A program made the position numbers and the translations under genes. 9,482 bases of DNA. Source: Flavobacterium sp. GTDB lineage: Bacteria > Bacteroidota > Bacteroidia > Flavobacteriales > Flavobacteriaceae. The notes beneath the pieces were generated by a model. The model saw nothing but the letters and a program-made list of their open reading frames with translations, was not told where the DNA came from and made no database searches. Where the stretch lies: assembly GCA_023253295.1 (NCBI GenBank), contig JALRGZ010000043.1:1-9482 (forward strand), written 5' to 3'. This document shows positions 6,526-9,482 of the stretch, piece after piece (the stretch's first letter is position 1; each line of letters opens with the position of its first letter).

Positions 6526-7365
6526 ATGAAAAAGCTCATTCTATTCTTATTATTTGTTCCACTATGGTCATTTTCTCAAAATGATTTATTAGCCGAAATA
6601 GACAGCACCACTACAAAAGACAATATAACTGCAGCGTTTAAAGGTCTAAAAATTGTCAATCTCGAATCGACCAAACTTGCCGCAAAAGGCGATTTGTATT
6701 TTATTGTAGCCCATCGTTTTGGTTCTGTTAAAGATGGTTTTGAAGGCTTCTTTGGATTAGACAATGCGAATACCCAACTTAAATTTGTCTACGGACTAAC
6801 AGATTATTTAACCATTAGTGGAGCCCGAAGCGAATTGGCCTATGATTTTTCAACCAAGTACACGTTCTTTCATCAAAAGACAGCCGGTTTTCCAATAAGT
6901 ATCGTAGGATTTAGTAGCCTAGCCATTAATAATACTTTGAAAGAAAGTTTATATCCAAAACTCACTTTTGATGACCGACTCACTTTTGTGCAACAATTAT
7001 TAATCTCCAGAAAATTTTCTGAAAAATTATCGCTGGAAATCGCACCGACAGTTTTCCACGAAAATTTTGTCGATAACCCACAGCAAGACAACACCCAATA
7101 TGCACTTGGATTAGGTGGTCGCTATAAACTTTCAAAACGTTGGTCGCTCAATATTGATTATGCGGCACATATGAATCGTGCTTCCAATTCTATTTATAAA
7201 AATCCATTATCAATTGGTTTTGATTTAGACACAGGAGGACATGTTTTCCAAATGCATTTTACGAGTTCGCAAGGCATTCACGAAGCCGGATTTCTGGGGC
7301 AAACCACTGGTGACTGGACCAAAGGCGATGTGTTTTTTGGATTCAACTTACTGCGAGTTTTCTAA
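6526..7365 (+). CDS. DUF5777-family outer-membrane beta-barrel protein
   Basis: The 279-residue protein has a signal peptide (1-17, SFS then Q18) and a series of amphipathic beta strands, ending in FFGFNLLRVF with the C-terminal phenylalanine used by the BAM outer-membrane insertion machinery. The conserved DUF5777 ending is clear: GGHVFQMHFTSSQGIHEAGF (237-256), then the TGDWTKGDVFFGFN stretch. The N-terminal VAHRFGS (61-67) is also typical. Several histidines lie in these conserved blocks (H63, H239, H244, H252) and could bind a metal or heme, but that is speculation. The ligand and the role of the family are unknown to me. It is 31 bases after the OB-fold gene and 114 bases before the preferred start of the next gene, with no terminator between them, so one transcript is likely. 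Confidence 0.92.
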   Translation: MKKLILFLLFVPLWSFSQNDLLAEIDSTTTKDNITAAFKGLKIVNLESTKLAAKGDLYFIVAHRFGSVKDGFEGFFGLDNANTQLKFVYGLTDYLTISGARSELAYDFSTKYTFFHQKTAGFPISIVGFSSLAINNTLKESLYPKLTFDDRLTFVQQLLISRKFSEKLSLEIAPTVFHENFVDNPQQDNTQYALGLGGRYKLSKRWSLNIDYAAHMNRASNSIYKNPLSIGFDLDTGGHVFQMHFTSSQGIHEAGFLGQTTGDWTKGDVFFGFNLLRVF

Positions 7366-7479
7366 GCAAAAGCATCTTTTTGATATTTAAAACGATTCTA
7401 AATTAGTCTTTTTCGTATAAATTTTAAAACCAAACAAAACCAAGCTACGTAAATGACTAAAACCAAAAATATTATAGTC

Positions 7480-7908
7480 ATGAATAAAACAGTTAAAAAA
7501 GTATTGGTAATCCTAGCTGGAATTGTAGTAATGTTCGTTGCTATTTTGATTTATCATATCATAACAGTAAAACCCGTCGAATATGAAAATGCAAACATAC
7601 AAGTGAGCCGGATTGACTTTGATAGTACCATTGATTCTTTGCAAGCCAAACAAATCTGTGCCGACTTGCGAACTATCAAAGGCTTGACTTCCGATTCAAT
7701 AATCGTAAAAAGAAATGTTGTGGTCTATTTCCATAACAATAGTATGACCAATTCCGAAAAAGTATACAATGAACTAATGCGCAAAACAGATTATAAAGCC
7801 AAACGCTATGTCGTTCCTGCTCATTTAGCCAACAAAGCGGTTTGCCCAATAGATCAAAATAGCTTCAGCTACAAACTTTTTAAAACAGTAAATCAATTTT
7901 TTAATTAA
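7480..7908 (+). CDS. membrane-anchored HMA-like domain protein lacking CxxC
   Basis: From the ATG at 7480 the protein has 142 residues: an N-terminal membrane helix (about 8-28) and a domain at about 41-112 with the beta-alpha-beta-beta-alpha-beta order of heavy-metal-associated (ferredoxin-like) domains. Visible elements are QVSRIDFD, the helix ending in LRTIKGL, DSIIVKRNVVVYFH, the helix EKVYNELMRKT, and YKAKRYVV. The metal-binding MxCxxC loop is absent; the only cysteines are C60 in the first helix and C122 in a conserved-looking tail (KAVCPIDQNSF). An upstream in-frame ATG at 7453 would add 9 residues; 7480 is preferred because it places a short KK-containing N-terminus before the helix, as in the neighbours. 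The fold call is by eye and could be wrong. It is 18 bases upstream of the globin-like lipoprotein gene, and a joint function is likely. Confidence 0.75.
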   Translation: MNKTVKKVLVILAGIVVMFVAILIYHIITVKPVEYENANIQVSRIDFDSTIDSLQAKQICADLRTIKGLTSDSIIVKRNVVVYFHNNSMTNSEKVYNELMRKTDYKAKRYVVPAHLANKAVCPIDQNSFSYKLFKTVNQFFN

Positions 7909-7926
7909 CCTTTAAATCCCATTATT

Positions 7927-8508
7927 ATGAGAAATTATTCAAAAATCACACTAAGTGTATTACTAATTGCATCAGCTGCATTTACATCATGTAGTAAAGA
8001 CGATGATCCGGAAGTTAAAGCATCAATCTATGCACGATTAGGAGGAACAACCATGGTTGCCGATCCTGATAATTCCGGGCAAATGATAGAACAAGGACGT
8101 TTATCATTTCGTAAGGTAGTCAATTCTACAGTAGGACTTATTGTTGCAGATGTTCAGTCAGATGCATCTGGAAATCTAGGGGCACATTTTGCACCTGTAT
8201 TAGCAGAAGTAGGAGCTGATAACACCACTAATTTAGCTATATTAGTTGACAATTTAACTGATTTCTTTTCGTATAATACCGGAGGAACTAATGCGGTAAA
8301 CATGTATACCGGATTAAATATGATTGATGCACACGATCCGGCTAAAAACCCTCGTATGGGTACAAAATCCAGCAATGCCGATTATACTAAATTTGTTGGT
8401 TATGTAGGCGCTGCCGCAAATGCAAATGGCGTAGCTTCAAATACTGAACTATACACAGATATTGTAGCTGTATTAGAGTCATTGAGAACACCTATTGTGC
8501 AAAAATAA
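7927..8508 (+). CDS. surface lipoprotein with a truncated-hemoglobin-like domain
   Basis: The 193-residue protein has a lipoprotein signal peptide with lipid cysteine C22 (AFTSC) followed by SKDDD, which resembles the Bacteroidota lipoprotein surface-export signal, so exposure on the cell surface is plausible. The rest reads as a group 1 truncated globin (PF01152 type): SIYARLGG (33-40) fits the SLYxRLGG start. YTGLNMIDAH (127-136) fits the F helix YTGxxMxxAH, with H136 as the proximal heme ligand. NADYTKFVGYVGAAANANGV fits the G helix and the closing DIVAVLESLRTPIV the H helix. The region between (about 41-120) is longer and more divergent than usual, and the distal B10 tyrosine appears to be missing (VGLIV in place of FYxRV). 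Heme binding is therefore likely but ligand chemistry may differ. It is the last gene of the rightward set, directly before a terminator. Confidence 0.85.
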   Translation: MRNYSKITLSVLLIASAAFTSCSKDDDPEVKASIYARLGGTTMVADPDNSGQMIEQGRLSFRKVVNSTVGLIVADVQSDASGNLGAHFAPVLAEVGADNTTNLAILVDNLTDFFSYNTGGTNAVNMYTGLNMIDAHDPAKNPRMGTKSSNADYTKFVGYVGAAANANGVASNTELYTDIVAVLESLRTPIVQK

Positions 8509-8523
8509 TGTATACTAAGATTA

Positions 8524-8554
8524 AAAAACGCTGCCATAAAAAGGCAGCGTTTTT
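8524..8554 (+). terminator. intrinsic terminator after the globin-like gene
   Basis: CGCTGCC (8529-8535) and GGCAGCG (8543-8549) form a GC-rich stem with a 7-base loop, flanked by a run of A on the left (8523-8528) and TTTTT on the right (8550-8554), which extend the stem to about 12 bp. It lies 15 bases after the stop codon of the globin-like gene and ends the rightward transcript, so hemA must use its own promoter. Confidence 0.93.
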
Positions 8555-8846
8555 ATTTCTTTAATGCGCATTTATAGCTCAAACCTTTTAACCAACAACA
8601 ACAAAATTGAATTGTTATATATTTTTTAAAAAATACCCAGAACCATATTTTAATAACATTTCTTCAGAACCCTAAGCGATATTTTTTCGTATATAATATA
8701 GAAATCAGACAGCAATCTTATTTAGAATAAATCTATATAGGTTATTAAAAAACACCTGATTTTACTCTATTTCTAAATAAAATCGATTTTGTAATTACGA
8801 TTTTGGATCAAATTAACGCTAAGCGATACAAAAAGAACTTACAGCG
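8555..8846. other. noncoding region upstream of hemA with short repeats
   Basis: About 290 very AT-rich bases hold no credible gene; the only small reading frames lack supporting signals. Two short repeats stand out: CTAAGCGATA at 8672-8681 and 8819-8828, the latter inside the palindrome CGCT-A-AGCG, and CGATTTTG at 8784-8791 and 8798-8805 with a 14-base period. These are candidate regulator sites for hemA. No riboswitch or structured RNA is recognised. Confidence 0.55.
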
Positions 8847-8878
8847 TTGTTTTTATAAAATAGTTAATAATAATTTTG
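8847..8878 (+). promoter_or_regulatory. putative hemA promoter (TTG / TAnnTTTG)
   Basis: TAATTTTG (8871-8878) is an exact match to the Bacteroidota -7 element TAnnTTTG, and TTG (8847-8849) lies 21 bases upstream, within the usual range for a -33 element. Transcription would start around 8884, about 20 bases before the hemA start codon. Unlike the hemH and AraC promoters it has a recognisable -33 box. Confidence 0.6.
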
Positions 8879-8904
8879 TAGAACTTTTTAAGGAAAGTAT
8901 AATT

Positions 8905-9482
8905 ATGGAAAATTTTAATATGTCCAGAAACAGCACTTTTTACGCTTTAGGTTTAAGTTACAAGAAAGCAGATGCAACGATTAGAGGAAAATTTAGCTTA
9001 GATGCCAAAGCACAATCCGTTCTATTAATGCAAGCTGAAGCAGAAGGAATCGAATCAATTATAGTTACCTCAACTTGTAACAGAACTGAAATTTATGGTT
9101 TTGCTAACCATCCTTATGAGTTAATCAAATTACTTTGCGAAAACAGTAACGGTTCGGTACAAGATTTTCAAGAAGTAGCTTATATCTACAAAAACCAAGA
9201 GGCTATTAATCATATGTTTCGTGTTGGAACCGGATTAGATAGCCAAATTTTAGGTGATTTTGAAATCATCAGTCAAATAAAAAATGCTTTTACACAGAGT
9301 AAATCCTATGGTTTAGTAAACAATTTCATGGAACGTTTAGTAAACTCGGTGATACAAGCCAGTAAAAAAATCAAAACAGAAACCGAAATTTCTTCAGGTG
9401 CAACTTCAGTATCCTTTGCATCTGTTCAATATATCATCAAAAATGTAGAAGATATTGCTAATAAAAATATCTTGCTTTTTGG
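8905..9482 (+). CDS. hemA: glutamyl-tRNA reductase HemA, N-terminal part (cut by window edge)
   Basis: HemA reduces glutamyl-tRNA(Glu) to glutamate-1-semialdehyde with NADPH, the first committed step of C5-pathway heme synthesis in the cytoplasm. The 192 complete residues cover the catalytic domain: the nucleophilic cysteine is C58 in TSTCNRTEIYGF, and the glutamyl-binding/turn region is GTGLDSQILGDFEIISQIK (108-126), in the Bacteroidota form. The frame then enters the NADPH-binding domain at NILLFG, where the window ends; full-length proteins are about 410-420 residues. The ATG at 8905 is chosen because an AAGGAAAG Shine-Dalgarno-like stretch (8890-8897) precedes it by 7 bases and the MENxNM start is common in relatives; an in-frame ATG at 8920 is the alternative. 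It has its own promoter after a strong terminator. Other hem genes often follow downstream in this group, outside the window. Confidence 0.97.
   Translation, partial: MENFNMSRNSTFYALGLSYKKADATIRGKFSLDAKAQSVLLMQAEAEGIESIIVTSTCNRTEIYGFANHPYELIKLLCENSNGSVQDFQEVAYIYKNQEAINHMFRVGTGLDSQILGDFEIISQIKNAFTQSKSYGLVNNFMERLVNSVIQASKKIKTETEISSGATSVSFASVQYIIKNVEDIANKNILLF

Noticed and set aside
8564..8629. Possible small 21-codon reading frame after the terminator
   Set aside because: It is short, has no ribosome-binding signal or promoter, and its composition is what random AT-rich DNA gives.

Overview
The window looks like a chromosomal segment from a member of the Flavobacteriaceae (Bacteroidota), probably Flavobacterium or a close relative. 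The evidence is AT-rich DNA, mostly weak Shine-Dalgarno signals, promoters of the Bacteroidota TAnnTTTG (-7) type, and lipoproteins with S-K-D-D-D after the lipid cysteine. The proteins themselves (Bacteroidota-type HemA and HemH, a DUF5777 barrel, a PchR-like AraC regulator) point the same way. No tRNA, rRNA, CRISPR array, insertion sequence or phage gene is visible.

Left part (1-4883, all minus strand, read from right to left): a PchR-like AraC-family regulator, ferrochelatase hemH, the membrane protoporphyrinogen oxidase hemJ, an NtrY-like sensor histidine kinase, and an enoyl-CoA hydratase/crotonase cut by the window edge. hemJ and hemH carry out the last two steps of heme synthesis. Short repetitive DNA fills the gaps on both sides of hemJ.

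Middle part (5020-8508): a divergent six-gene block of envelope proteins. Leftward from about 5946 run a small c-type cytochrome lipoprotein and a periplasmic YceI protein. Rightward from 6105 run a membrane-anchored OB-fold protein, a DUF5777 outer-membrane barrel, a membrane-anchored HMA-like protein that lacks CxxC, and a lipoprotein resembling a truncated hemoglobin. A strong hairpin terminator closes the rightward set.

Right part (8555-9482): about 350 bases of noncoding DNA with short repeats and a good TAnnTTTG promoter, then the start of hemA (glutamyl-tRNA reductase), the first committed step of heme synthesis, running off the window.

Taken together, early (hemA) and late (hemJ, hemH) heme-synthesis genes and a probable iron/siderophore-type regulator flank a cassette of heme-binding and envelope redox proteins. 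The cassette (cytochrome c, YceI, OB-fold, DUF5777, HMA-like, globin-like) is the best candidate for an undescribed system. Its collective function is not known to me, and the link to heme or gas/redox handling is inference from the domains and the location.
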